Shown here: positions 11,771-23,662 of the stretch, one piece after another
How positions within the stretch are numbered: position 1 is the stretch's first letter
How the letters are laid out: each line of letters starts with the position of its first letter
Translations under genes and position numbers: made by a program
The notes under the pieces: generated by a model
The model's input: only the letters and a program-made list of their open reading frames with translations
The model's database searches: none
What the model was told of the DNA's origin: nothing
Source of the DNA: Sialis fuliginosa
Lineage: Eukaryota > Arthropoda > Insecta > Megaloptera > Sialidae
DNA length: 64,000 nucleotides
Reading direction: 5' to 3'
NCBI GenBank assembly: GCA_961205875.1
Contig: OY540815.1
Span: 17,917,638 to 17,981,637, forward strand

Positions 11771-13176
11771 AGTTCACAACTAAAGGGGTGCTAAGCCAAT
11801 AACGTTAAACGTGTCAATATGAATTTATTTTCAATACATTTGTATAGAAATAGATATATCACCAATAATAACTATAATGTAAAAAAATTATAGCATTCCA
11901 ATACGAAGAACAATTTAACTATATTTTGAGTGTATTAAATAGTAACTTTTGACGATACGTAAAAATAAAAAATAATTTCAACGACACAACATGAACCGTA
12001 TAAAATCACTGACAACGAACTAATGTTATCTAAATTTTGTTTAGCTCAGGTCTTATAAATATTAAAATAAATGATTTTATTTTCAGAAGCTCTTGCCTTA
12101 TACATACATTATTATACAGATGTATACAAATTATAAAAAAAAAGCATTGTGGTTTTATTTATATATGAATGTTAATAGTATCAAATACCACTGTATTCCA
12201 AATTTAAATAAATAGTACGCTTGACAGCCTTTTCACCAACTCAAGTGTCATCTTTATCTATTTCAAAATATACCCTTTAACCCGTCTTTGTCTTATATTA
12301 AAATTTATACCAGTCTACTTTTCAACAAGTTGGAAATGATGAGTAAATATACATAACATATACACCGAGTTTAGTTTATGTTGTTATTTGTATATCATTA
12401 CAAATTAAAACATACATTATTATTATACGTGCAAAATGGCAATGTTTATTTAACAGAGCGATTCTCAACTTTTTTATGTTTAAACTCAGCATAGCCTACT
12501 CTTTCAATTTCTATCAACAATCGATTTGTGTTTCAGAATCAAAATATTTATCTATTTCCGGTAAAAGTCGGATTAAAAAGACTGTTTACCAGGCCAACAT
12601 AAGAAACAAACAAAATTTAAATTTTTTCATGCGGCTATTTCCGAGAACTTTCAGTTGGCATACTTTTATAAAAAAAAACGTGTTTTTCAGATTGTTGATG
12701 CCTTGAAACGTAAAATTGAGGCAAATCAGTTTTCAACCCAACCCAATACTTTTCTTAACACAAACTTGATAAAAATAAAAATGGCTTGAAATTTTTTTAA
12801 AAGGTATATAAAAAGATCGAAATTTCTATACAAGAGCAAGAAATCAATAGAGTTTAAAGTCGAGTTTAAACTAGTGGCCTATTAAAGCGGTAGCGAGCCA
12901 TTATACATTTATGCATTCTGCATCGATTACGTATTTAGAATTCTTTCAAGGCACGTGAACGTTGAAACTTTTTAATGGAAATTTGCAAAAGAAAGATTCG
13001 TTTTTCGAATGGATTTCCGCGCGCAGGATGTTTGCGTGTTTTTCGTCATTATAACAAACTCCGCTGAGGAATGGGCACATCCGTGTTCTAATCAGGACCG
13101 GCTCAAGGTTTTCTACTACCTTATTTAACTATGTTTTTACCATCCATGTTATTTTAGATATACAATTATAAATATA
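11771..13176. other. Non-coding DNA with isolated hAT-like ends
   Basis: At 12454 CAGAGCGATTCTCAACTTTT and at 13093 CAGGACCGGCTCAAGG look like single hAT termini without partners. The 12476-12706 ORF reads into the first of these and is unrecognised. The block 13010-13100 is G+C-richer without a clear motif. Confidence 0.4.
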
Positions 13177-13716
13177 AGGTTCTGGCACCAGTTATGGCCG
13201 TTATAAAAGCAAGGTTTACTGTTGTTACTCGTGTTACTGATAAAACAAGTAACTCTTTATTTAATCAATTTAATTACCAAAGTCCGCAAATATAGTTTTT
13301 TTTTTTTTTAATTATAGCCTTTTATTTTGTTTATGTTTTTCTCCAGTAATGGATAAAGTAAAACCAGTAATGAGCACGCAGTGATGGACACTTGCTAATG
13401 ATTACAAAATAATAAGTACTACGACACAAAAGATTTAAAAGAAAGAATTGTCAAATGTGAAACAATGTAAAGCAGTTTCTATGATAATATAATAATTAAT
13501 AAATAAATTATACTAATAATTACTTTAAATGTCCACCATTTGGACACCTATTGGCCGATTGTTATCAAATCACGAGGTAAGACAGTTAAATGTATATAGA
13601 TTAATATTCAGAAATGATAGTAATCAAATATCAACAAATATTTCTAATTCAGTATAATACATTTAATTTAAGAATAGCCATTACTGGGGTCATATCCAAG
13701 ACTGGTGCCAGTATCT
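13177..13716 (+). mobile_element. TA-site MITE family A, copy 2
   Basis: 540 bp flanked by TA at 13175-13176 and 13717-13718. The left end is AGGTTCTGGCACCAGTTATG. The right end read in reverse is AGATACTGGCACCAGTCTTG. The inverted match covers about 16 bp, after which the two sides differ. The terminus itself contains the small palindrome ACTGGCACCAGT. The TA duplication fits Tc1/mariner-like mobilisation, but no transposase source is present here. Confidence 0.9.
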
Positions 13717-14599
13717 TAAAACGCCTATTTCAGCCAATGTTCCATTAAAAATGAATACAAACATTACACATGTTATTTTCTAGTTTTTATGTAAAACAAG
13801 TAAGCAAATGTTTATTTACAGATAGACATAAAATGTTTAATTGTACATAAAAAATTGTTAGTATGCAATGGTACATACGATATTATATTTTATACAGTAA
13901 TATCTATATGAACTTTTACATTGCATTACAATATACAAGATGATTTACAATGAATGTAAAAAACTTTTTTTAAATACACATCTGTGTTTAAATTCGGGCC
14001 TGTATTAACCTAACAAACGGTCATGGTCATTGTAATATAAACAAACAAAAATATAATGCAAAACTTAAAAAAAATGGATTAATTAGATAGCACTAAAGAG
14101 CGTATTAATTAAAGGGCATACTAAAAGGCACACCTTAGTTTTTTAAATATTTTTCATGTTGATCATTTTCGGCCTCATGTTGCTTTTTCATGCTTTGACA
14201 TTTTTACTTCATGTTTAATTTCATATTTTTATGAATTTCGTGATATTATTATACGTACATATAAATAAATATGAAAAGAAAGTTCATCTTGATAACGAAT
14301 AAAATTTGTAATAAAAAGCTTGTAATTTTATTTTTCACATTTGTCGTCAACAAAATTTTTTACGTGGTTAACTTAGATTAAATGTACGTTCAAAATTTTA
14401 CAAGTAGGTACTTTTAATCATTTTAAAAGCTTCAAGATCTGAATATATTTTCTGTTATAATAAACATTTGAGGTACGCATTAAATTAAGGTATGCATATT
14501 TTAAATACTTACTTTAATGATTTTATACACAATCAATATATCTTTTACAAAATGAAAACCACCATAATTTTTTATCACATTATCCGTGGTTAGAGAACA
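13717..14599. other. A+T-rich spacer, nothing recognised
   Basis: Only low-complexity A+T-rich sequence is seen; no open frame or repeat was identified. Confidence 0.4.
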
Positions 14600-14940
14600 A
14601 GAAGCAAATTATACTATTGCTTCCTCGCAATATCGAAGATACGAGAAGCTTTGTGATCGTTTTAGAATGAGACAAAAAAATTGTTCTCCGATTTCAAAAT
14701 TTTAAATTGATCATTCCGTTTCAGGTCAAGACAAACACTTTACATTTCATGTCTGTCTGTCTGAACCACTGAACCGATGAATTTGGTTAGATGGTTGAGT
14801 CTGGCTTGAGGACAGTCCCATTTTAAAATCGTGTGTAAGGGGAAGGGGTGACATTCCAAAATATTAATTTTTTCAAGATATCTCAAGAACGACACATGTT
14901 ACGTGAATCTTTTTTGTAGAGCATTCAATTTCCTATAATA
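14600..14940 (+). repeat. Dispersed repeat F with GTCTGTCTGTCT tract
   Basis: Contains 'gcttcctcgcaatatcgaag', 'ctccgatttcaaaattt', GTCTGTCTGTCT and 'caagatatctcaagaacgac' in the same order as 690-960. It is probably a decayed retroposon tail. No protein similarity is visible. Confidence 0.6.
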
Positions 14941-16720
14941 TGGGTCTACGTTTGTTGTAAAATATTCCGTTACAAAGATTTTTCTCAATTTGCTTTAAAA
15001 AATTGTGTTTTGTTTTTTTAAATTGCATGATATTTACTTTTATATATTATTTTGACGTTTGCATAAATTTAGATTATATTGAAACTGTCAAAAAATTAAA
15101 AATATACAAAAGAATAATCAGGTGTGTCTTAAAAAAATTTCGAACTAATATTTTTTACTACCATTGGTGAATTTAGCATGAGGAAGTACTGTGCATTTAC
15201 TTGGCAGATATTTATTTTATTTAAAATTTTCTGACAAATACATATATGTATATTATAAGTTAATGATAGTATTAACTACATGAATAGATTATTTTTAAAA
15301 TTTAGATTGCTTTATTTTTGAAAAGTTTTGCTGTAAAATCTGAAAGTGGTAATAGTAAATGAACGAATGGAACGAAGATGCTATATTATTACTAAACTTT
15401 GTTATAATAGATATTATTTTTTATTAAAACATGAAAAATTCTTTTATATTGTAAAAATAAGTAGATAATTTGCTTTTGTACGACTTTTCTTTCTTTGGAT
15501 TGTTTTCCAAACTGTGCATTATAGAATAAGAAAGTGTATATAAATAATTTTTTGTATTCTTTACAATATTACTTCATTATAATTTTTTTCACATAGTGAC
15601 AGAAGAATAACTAATTATTATACATTTATTATTATATAATTATTATAATAATTATTATACATAATAATAGCAAAATATATTGATTAAATATATGAAAAAG
15701 TAAAAATAGCCGAAACTAGTTTCAATTGACGTATTTTAAAATAATTAATTGGAAAGAAAAAAAACTTAAATAAGTACCGCATTTCGTAAAATTTGACAGA
15801 CCCCCCCCCCCTGCCCCAAAGTTTTACGTAATTAATGGATACTCCTCAAACACTTGTTTGGGTGCACAATTCCTTCATTTTCTCCTACACTATTTTTCGT
15901 ACAGGTTCACAAGATACAAAAATTTATAAAAACGTTTCGGTATGATATTTGAAAATAAATTGTAAAATATTTTACTTTGTTTTATCAATTTGTTTATGAC
16001 TAAAAAAGGATACAACGCCTAAAAAATCCTATCTAATAAGAAAAAAGGAACCGTCCACAAACACAATCTATATGTAATTTAAATAAGAAATACAAACACG
16101 ATGTTTAATCTAGACAATCTGAATCCTGGATTCGAGAAAATATTGAAAACACAAGTAATATTTACCAATTTATTGAAATGTAACATATTGCAACGGCAAT
16201 CGACGCGGCTGAATTTCAACTATGGTAAAAAACGCGCTGAATCCAGGAAATACATTCTTTTATACAAAATGAAATAATATTATATGTCATGCATACGAAA
16301 CCAGAAAAAGCACTGTGATTTTTTACAATCGTAGTCATATAAAATAGAATATCACAAAATACTTTATTGTTTTGTAGAAAATATCAAACGTAAAACATCA
16401 AATTTAAGGAAACCTTTTATAATGATGGTCTTTTATGAAGAATAAACAAATCGTTAGTCTAAATCCTTGTATAAAAGTAAAACGGAATGCAAACACAAGT
16501 GATACAGATATATGTATTATAAAAACATTCATGTTATATCAATTGAAAATATTTTTTTGAATAATATAGATAAGGTGAACAAATGTATCTTTTTTTGTTT
16601 TTAAAATTGTCGATCATTAATAATAATTAGTCGAATTAAACATTTTAATTGTAAAATAGCCAATTTTTTAAGATGCAAGTCCTATAAAGCTATTTATTTG
16701 ATGATTTATATTTTTAAATA
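14941..16720. other. A+T-rich non-coding DNA
   Basis: Contains TTA/TAA-rich low-complexity sequence near 15600-15670 and an 11-C run at 15801-15811. No gene or element ends are seen. Confidence 0.5.
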
Positions 16721-17290
16721 AGATACTGGCACCAGTTATGGCCGCTATAAGAGCAAGGTTTACTGTTTTTGTGATTAACGGGCTTCTTTTTTGTAAAGAA
16801 TGAACTCATGTTAGTAATAAACCAAGAAACTCTTTATTTAATCAATATAATTACCAAAGTCCGCAAATTTAATTTGTTTTTTAAATTATAGCCCTTTATT
16901 TTGTTTATGTTTTTTCTCCAGTAATGGATAAAGTAAAACCAGTAATGAGCACGCAGTGATGGACACTTGTTAATGATTAAAAAATTATAAGTACTACGAC
17001 ACAAAAGATATAAAAAGAAAGAATCGTTAATTTGAAACAATATACCTAATGCAGTTGCTATGATAATATAATAATTAATTAATAAATTATACTAATAATT
17101 AGTTCAAATGTCCATTATTTTGACACCTGTCGACCGATTGTCATCAAATTACGCTGTAAGACAGTTAAATGTATATAGATTAATATTCAGAAATAGTAGT
17201 AATTAAATATCAACAAATATTTCTAATTCAGTTAATTTAATTAAAAAATAGACATTACTGGGGTCATATCCAAGACTGGTGCCAGTACCT
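16721..17290 (+). mobile_element. TA-site MITE family A, copy 3
   Basis: 570 bp, the longest copy. It begins AGATACTGGCACCAGTTATG after TA at 16719-16720 and ends ACTGGTGCCAGTACCT at 17290. The right flank reads GATA rather than TA, so one copy of the target site has mutated. The 16834-17040 minus-strand ORF is incidental. Confidence 0.88.
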
Positions 17291-17372
17291 GATATAATCT
17301 TATTCTTTTTAATATAATATATGATGTGTAAAAATACCTTTAATAAGTATACAAAATATAGAAATTACATAC

Positions 17373-17422
17373 CAGATATATAACGTCTGCCAATATTTTC
17401 ATTAAAGCTCAAAATAACTAAC
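17373..17422 (-). other. Candidate 50-nt cryptic exon or recursive splice site
   Basis: Read on the minus strand, a pyrimidine-rich tract (attctttttatttgcag) ends at 17423 and is followed at once by GTTAGT, so the acceptor abuts a usable donor. Fifty nucleotides on there is a second donor, CTG|GTATGT (17367-17372). A TTAAT-type branch point lies upstream. One of three frames is open through the 50 nt. The first donor is weaker than consensus. See the similar site at 52088-52132. Confidence 0.3.
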
Positions 17423-17425
17423 CTG

Positions 17426-20219
17426 CAAATAAAAAGAATATAACATTAATAAGTTATTGATATGAAAACTTTATATTCACATAAAATCATACATAAAAAT
17501 ATAATAAAGTGTCCAACATAATAAACATACAGCTTGTCATTTATATTTATGTATATGTTATGAATATCATAAAATAATGTTATTAACAAAATGTAAATAT
17601 TTTCATAATAGATTTTATATGAGGTAAATAAACTGTACTTCTTTGGTAGTTAATATTATATTATAGAAAATATTTATATACTTTAATCATCATGCACTTG
17701 TTCCAATTTAAAAGTTTTTTTCTTAATGAGGTAGTAGAATTGTTATATTATAATAATAATAATAATTTATAATAATAGTAATTAGGTTTCTAAACAATGA
17801 TGTCGATAACGTCGATAAAATTATTTTAAATATATTGATTGAGTAAGTCATAGAAAAACTATATCAGTGGTGGGTGAAAACGTAAAATGTAATTTGGTAT
17901 ATTTCAGAATTCACAATAACTAACCACACCTTATGTAATTTTATCGCTTTGAGTAAAAATAAAACAGATGACTAAAAATTTAACTTTTTTATAGTTTTTT
18001 TTTTTTATATTTCATATTTAACTTTATACAAGTAGCTCGACAAGAAAATGATTTTTCACAAAAATTATTAATTTTGAAAATAATAAGGAAGTGTAATTTT
18101 GCCTTTTTGACATACATAAGGGAACAGATATTTTCATTTTAACTTTCGAGGAAAACGTTATATTACAAATAAATATGAAAAATATAATATTTTTCAGTCG
18201 TGTCACTTTTCGATCCACAGAACAAAGTATATTATTTTGTGGAACTTTGTTTATTTCATTTTATTGTACGAATCTGACTTTAATATAAATGTATGTGTAC
18301 AAAATACGTTTATGTGAAAAACAACTTTTTATCTTTATAAATACGCTTGATCGCACATCTTCGATTGTAAAGTGAAAGAAATACAATACAGTAGGTGTAT
18401 ATTATATGTATATTAACATGGGAATAACACGAGGACATACATAAAAATAAAATATAAAAAAAGTCAAACAATTTCATGTATAATAAATAAGACAAAATTA
18501 ACTAAATCATTTAGTAGTTCTTTTGGTATATGTAGGTACAACGATTCAAGTCAATAAAAATTCGAAAAAAATTATTATAAACACTAGTTGATTAGTATTT
18601 ATTAACTAAAGAATATAAAGATACATTTATCTATTACTTATATTTTAAATTAATACATTCCAATGCTAATGTGTGTAAAATAGCTATGTATGAGTTTTTC
18701 TGTTTTTACATCGATTCTCGTCGGGTCACCTGTATTTTTGAAAAATAATGGAAGAGTAGAAGGAGTTCGCCGAAGAACCTTATAGTTCTAAGGGTTACGT
18801 GAGTCGACAAAGTTTGAAGACCACTGCTTTTAACAAATCGTTGGAAAGCTAATTTTTCTGCTGAATGCAAAATATAACTGCACTTATATAATTTAAATCG
18901 AGCTGTCCAAATGGAAGAGATATTTTATCTTATCTGATGACTATATCTCTGTTACTAACAATAAGTAACATTTGATTACACAGCAAAAGTTACCTTGCAA
19001 CAGAACTATAATAAAATTGGAGATACAATATCTCTGAACTATGTAACTCGATTTAAATTTATTGAGACAATTGTATTTCAATAATGTTTAATAGCAATAC
19101 TGGTGCAAATTCAAAAATACTGCTGCCAGCTCTGTTAAACATCACAAAAAATATTAATATCTATCTTCAAAGGCGGGGCAAAAAACCATGAAAAATTGTC
19201 GATGTTTCAGAACCGTTTTCAAAAGAATTTCCTTGTACATCAAGCTTGGATATCTTGTATATGATAAAATAATAATATCACTAATTTCAAAGATTAAATA
19301 AGCACCCATCATATATATTTTCACATATAATATCCTTTATGGCATATTTATATTTGTACAGCTTTATACCTATTTATTAATAACATTATATGTACGAACG
19401 TTAGTTCGAAATATCTGAAAACTGATAACGGTTTATTGACATGGTATAAAGCAAACTAATTAACTGTATAAATGAAATTAAATCGCTATAATTATGTCAT
19501 ACAATCATGTTTGTTATAATATTATTATAAACACACAAGCGTTATATCTTTTGTATTAGAGATTAGTTCAATTTGAATATGAATGTGATCAAACTGATGT
19601 CAATGTTAATCAATATTCCCAGCAAATCATAGACAATTTAAGCATAACATCAATTTCAACAACAAGTGACTATTTTATCTAAATTTTGGATTATTTTTAA
19701 AATACACAAATTAAAAATATTTATCAGTAAACTGTATAGGGTAAAACTATACATTACTCCCCAGTTTTAAGGAATATTCAATAAAAAATAAAATATCAGA
19801 TCTGACAAAAATTATTTTATTAAATCATCATAAGCTATCTTTTATTTATACAATGGCAAATTAATTTTTAGGATATTATGATAATTAATTAAATATAATA
19901 GATATAAAAAATGTTCACTTTTTGGTGGGGCGTTTGGTAAACAGTTCTTGAGATAAAACGCCTCACCAAAGTGACAAAACGTCCCTTACTAAATTATACT
20001 TATTTTTATATTATTATATGATCTGAAAAACCACTGAACCGATTTTTATGAAACATTCATTCCAATTTCGTGTTGACTCTCACGAACAAAGTGTACTTGT
20101 TATTGATAGGTAATAGAAATGACATGATTAGGTTTAATATTCGGATTTTGGTTCGGTATTGTAACTTGCAACCATAAAATATCAACAACAATTAAATGTT
20201 ATACTCGTATATATTTGTA
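17426..20219. other. A+T-rich non-coding DNA
   Basis: The right end of a hAT element of the CAGTGGT type is recognisable at about 18780-18826 (gttacgtgagtcgac … CCACTG) with no left partner. TAA-rich microsatellite lies at 17747-17780. ORFs at 18024-18218 and 18310-18495 are A+T-rich noise. No gene is seen. Confidence 0.5.
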
Positions 20220-20440
20220 CCAATAACTAGTCTCTTCACCGCACGCTGCTGACTGAAACTCCCAAGTTATTACAGAGAAATACCCTCGCTAACGAACTGG
20301 CTTCCAGCTTACCTAATTGGTGGCTGATCAAGGCAGCGGTGGTGGATTACGTAACCAGCTAATTAACTCAATCTGCACACCGCACAGGTTCAATCTTCCC
20401 TCCCCATACGTCACATCCCTACTGTCACCATCCTAGATAT
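20220..20440. other. G+C-richer island, unexplained
   Basis: About 220 bp with balanced composition and no repeat relatives within the window. A weak minus-strand donor-like site, TTAG|GTAAGC, is at about 20310. It could be an exon or regulatory DNA. No long open frame or named motif decides it. Confidence 0.25.
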
Positions 20441-20654
20441 TTGTATACTCGACTTTTGTGTTATGTGTGCATTTGTACATAGTACATGTAACTGGAGTTA
20501 TTGAGATGTGAGAAGCTGACAATGAGAGAATTATAACTTGTCGTGATCGTGAGTGAGTATTGTAAGTTCTATCCCGATATTGTAATAAGGAACTTTCTAA
20601 GGTGTCCTTCCTCTGTTTTATATAAGATATACAAAGTGGTCCGGTTTAGGATAC

Positions 20655-21021
20655 AGATATTTTAAGAGTTGATTCTCTGGTTCATTGTGAGTAAAATATT
20701 GTATGGGTGAGGGGGGTCTATCTTAAACACCTTCTAAGCTACAGGGTGTTAAAAAAGTTATTTCAGAGGTTTGAGTTACTGATATTTTAGTTGATTCCCT
20801 GGCTCATTGTGAGTAAAAAATTGTATAGTTAAAGGGGGTCTATCTTAAACACTCTCTTAGCTACAGGGTGTTAAAAAAGGTATTTCAGAGGTTTGAAATA
20901 CTGATACTTTAGGAGTTGATTCCTTGGCTCATTGTGAGTAAAAAAAATTGTATGGGAGATGGGGGGTCTATCTTAAACACCCTCTGAACTACAGAGTGTT
21001 AAAAAAGTTTCTTCAGAGTAG
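20655..21021 (+). repeat. 122-125 bp tandem repeat, three copies
   Basis: Three diverged head-to-tail copies. The phase markers 'gattctctgg', 'gattccctgg' and 'gattccttgg' start at 20671, 20793 and 20918, giving periods of 122 and 125. Shared elements are 'tcattgtgagtaaaa', 'gggggtctatcttaaacac' and 'ctacagggtgttaaaaaa'. The divergence indicates an old array. Confidence 0.9.
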
Positions 21022-21887
21022 TACTTACAAACAAAGATTATCTCATAATTTCAAAAATAACGTAACTGGAGAAACCACAATGAGTCAATTTCATAGGTAA
21101 TTAACTAACATATTTTTCAGTATTACCGCGGTTATTGTCAGTCATGTTTTCAAACAAAAAAAGCAGTTTGTTCAAGTATTATTTCATAATAATTCATTTA
21201 AATAAACGGTATATTAAATATCGAAATCGGAGGAAAAACTACTTTATTTTAATGAAATTGTACAATATTTCCTATTATTTTCAAACATTTATAAAAACTA
21301 TTTTAGGTACTTATAGAATAATGTTCATTTAAATGCTTTACATATAAATAAAAATATACCAATACTATCCCGAAATACTGTAAAATAATTATTATAATAT
21401 AAACCAAATTGAATTAATTAGTTTTGGATGTATATTATAAAAGCACAAAGTTTCAGACTCTCTAAAATATAATAATAATTATTATTAATTTTAATTATAC
21501 CTACGTATCAAAATAATGAAAGGTACATAAAATGAAATTATTATACACACACATTCTTATAAAAATAATAGAAACAGGAGTGTACATATTTAATTATATT
21601 AATATTGTAACATTAAAGTGTTTGCTAATATAATATTATTTTACACAGCTGTATAGTATGAAATAATATTTACAGAGATATCATCAGCTTCACAGCACTC
21701 AACATCTGGATGAGAATTTAACATTTTGATCACAAAATAGCAACAATTGTTGGGTAATTGTATTAAAATTTTTTTTGTTTTTTTATCTTTTTTTTACACA
21801 ATTCGGGATCAATGAGTTTTTTCAGTATAGAAAGTAGTTCTTTTCTTTGGATAAACTAGATATTCAGTAAAATAACAGATTATCAAT
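21022..21887. other. A+T-rich spacer, nothing recognised
   Basis: An acceptor-like run (catatttttcag) ends at about 21120 without a following exon that I can support. The ORF at 21135-21332 is A+T-rich noise. Confidence 0.4.
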
Positions 21888-22180
21888 ACAGTAGGGTCTC
21901 TTTTTACGCGGTAGATACGTTCCACAACAAACTGCATATAAAAAAATCGCACATTCATTGTAAAATTAGAGATACAATCCATAATTTTCTAAAATCGCCT
22001 AAAACCAAATCAATGGAATAAAATAGACCGAAAATAGTATAAAAAAGTTTATGAAAATTCACGAAAAAATAATGCCTAAAAAAACACAAAGAAATCTATT
22101 TTAAAAATCTAAAATAAAAATCCACGTAAAAATTTTTCAGGAAAAAAGCTCTCTCACGTAACGAATTCAACCAATAATAT
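21888..22180. mobile_element. Probable pogo/Tigger-like terminal fragment
   Basis: Starts TACAGTAGGGTCTCTTTTTA followed by CGCGGTAGATACGTTCC, which resembles the ends of pogo/Tigger-type elements as I know them. The interior is A+T-rich. The right end is not found; 'ctctcacgtaacgaattc' near 22150 may be a decayed end. Class assignment is from general knowledge of such termini only. Confidence 0.35.
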
Positions 22181-22336
22181 CTGATATATGTGCCTGCCCT
22201 GGTTGCCCCGGGGCAAGTCCCTAATCCCTGTTCGGTGAGGGATGTGATGTAACTGGCTGTATATAAAAAATGAGGCCAAAAAATATATATAAAAAAAAAA
22301 TAATAATCTGATATTTAAATATTTTTATTTTTTTTA

Positions 22337-22902
22337 ATAGTACAGGCAATGAAGGGAAAAATTGCCCTGTTTTTGGAACAAATTCGGAGTGGAATGAAAT
22401 TTGGTACCCATATAGTATACATAATAGTACGTCTGTACACAAAAGTCCCCATCCATAGGCCTTGTGGAAAAAAAATTACAGCCGTTTGAAATTTAATTTA
22501 GTTTTTATTGAATAACTTCAAGACAAATAAAGATACCGAGACGTGCCTTACATTAAAATTTTCAAAAATATTTGCTTTACAACTTTATTTCAAAATTTTC
22601 TCCAACGTATCTACATAGATTGCTGAAAAATCGCCGTGAATCTGAAAACTAAGTGCGTTTAATCAAAAAAATATGTTTAAATGGATTTTTAAGATCTTAA
22701 AACTGATAATCGAGACAAATGTCCTCTATAAAAGTTGTAGAGAATAAAATTTTACAATTTTTTTTGTAAGGTACAACATTCGATGTGTAAATTTTTTTAG
22801 ATATTTCTATTTTAAAAAGTCAAAAAAACAAATTTTAATTTATAAAATCGTATAAATAGCATGCTATGAAAATTAGCATTACATAAGAAAATAACATATT
22901 GG
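22337..22902 (+). repeat. Left arm of large inverted repeat (about 566 bp)
   Basis: The arm begins ATAGTACAGGCAATGAAGGG and runs to ACATATTGG. Its reverse complement is found, nearly identical, at 26242-26798. The arms differ by scattered substitutions and by a short replaced block just inside the tip (aaaattgccctg versus atttaaat). The outer edge is compatible with a TA target: TA then GTACAGGCAAYGAAGGG. The minus-strand ORF at 22221-22442 shares its first 22 residues with the plus-strand ORF at 26703-26909 only because of this symmetry. Confidence 0.93.
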
Positions 22903-23600
22903 CAGGGCCGGCCGAACGGCCAGGCGACCCAGGCGACAGCCTGGGGCGCTAATTTCGTGGGGGCGCCAATTATTTTAATCTTTTTTTCTATGTTCTGTTC
23001 TAGGGCGCCAAATTTAAGCTATATATATTTTTTGAATAATAGTTTTGATTTTTTCTGCAAAATAATTCATTTTACTTAATAAAATGCTTAATATCAAAAA
23101 TAAATTATTTATTAAACATTTTTTTACAAAACTTGAAAAGCATAGTGCCAAATCTGTGGGTGGCTTTGCTAATTCATGTAACAATTCCGGTTAGTGTAGC
23201 TAGTGGTGAAAGAAGTTTTAGTAAATTAAAATAATTCATAAAAACTTATTTGCAATCGGCTATGATAGAAGATAGGTTGAATAATTTGGCTATTCTTTCA
23301 ATTGAAAATAAGGTTGTAGCAAACCTCAATTTTGAGACAGCAATCGATAATTTTGCAGATATGAAAGCCAGGAAGAAATCTTTTATATAATTTTAGTTAT
23401 ATTATATATTATTTATCAATTATATGTTATATTATATTATTATATTACACTAATGAATTAATAACAAGATAATTTTCTCACGCTTTTTTTTTTTTTTGTG
23501 CGGATAATTTTTAATGATCGTCACTGTGGCGGTGGAAAGGGGGGGGGGGGGGGGGCGTCAAAATAAATCTCGCCTGGGGCGCCAGAATCGCAAAGGCTAA
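22903..23600 (+). mobile_element. Decayed hAT element inside the palindrome
   Basis: Begins CAGGGCCGGCCGAACGG directly after the left arm. It contains the transposase remnant at 23130-23390 and ends around CGCCTGGGGCGCCAGAATCG. A matching motif, CAGCCTGGGGCGC, lies near the left end. No exact 8-bp duplication is visible, so the right edge is approximate. It holds a 17-G run at 23539-23555. Confidence 0.75.
23130..23390 (+). pseudogene. hAT transposase C-terminal dimerisation region, broken
   Basis: The frame from 23130 to the stop at 23388 reads as the hAT family C-terminal (hATC) dimerisation domain. It contains IPVSVASGERSFSKLK and, after an in-frame TAA at 23232-23234, AMIEDRLNNLAILSIE. 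This arrangement is typical of hAT transposases with a TTF-type zinc finger (ZMYM/hAT-C group). Only about 86 of the several hundred residues of a full transposase are present. The DDE catalytic region and zinc finger are missing, and there is no start codon. It cannot be active. It is the only protein homology I can recognise in the window. Confidence 0.88.
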
Positions 23601-23662
23601 AAAATATTGTACATTTTTGCTAATAGATACCTATGAAAACATTGTTCACGAATGTTAACAAG

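Noticed and set aside
17727-17750. let-7 microRNA-like sequence (TGAGGTAGTAG on the plus strand)
   Set aside because: Only the first 11 bases match, and the following sequence does not contain a complementary 3' arm; no hairpin can form.
20380-20400. tRNA B-box-like GGTTCAATC
   Set aside because: No A-box or cloverleaf can be built around it.
23539-23555. 17-base G run (also G run at 56796-56810 and C runs at 15801, 54699)
   Set aside because: Homopolymers of this kind are common and error-prone; no quadruplex layout with spaced G tracts is present.
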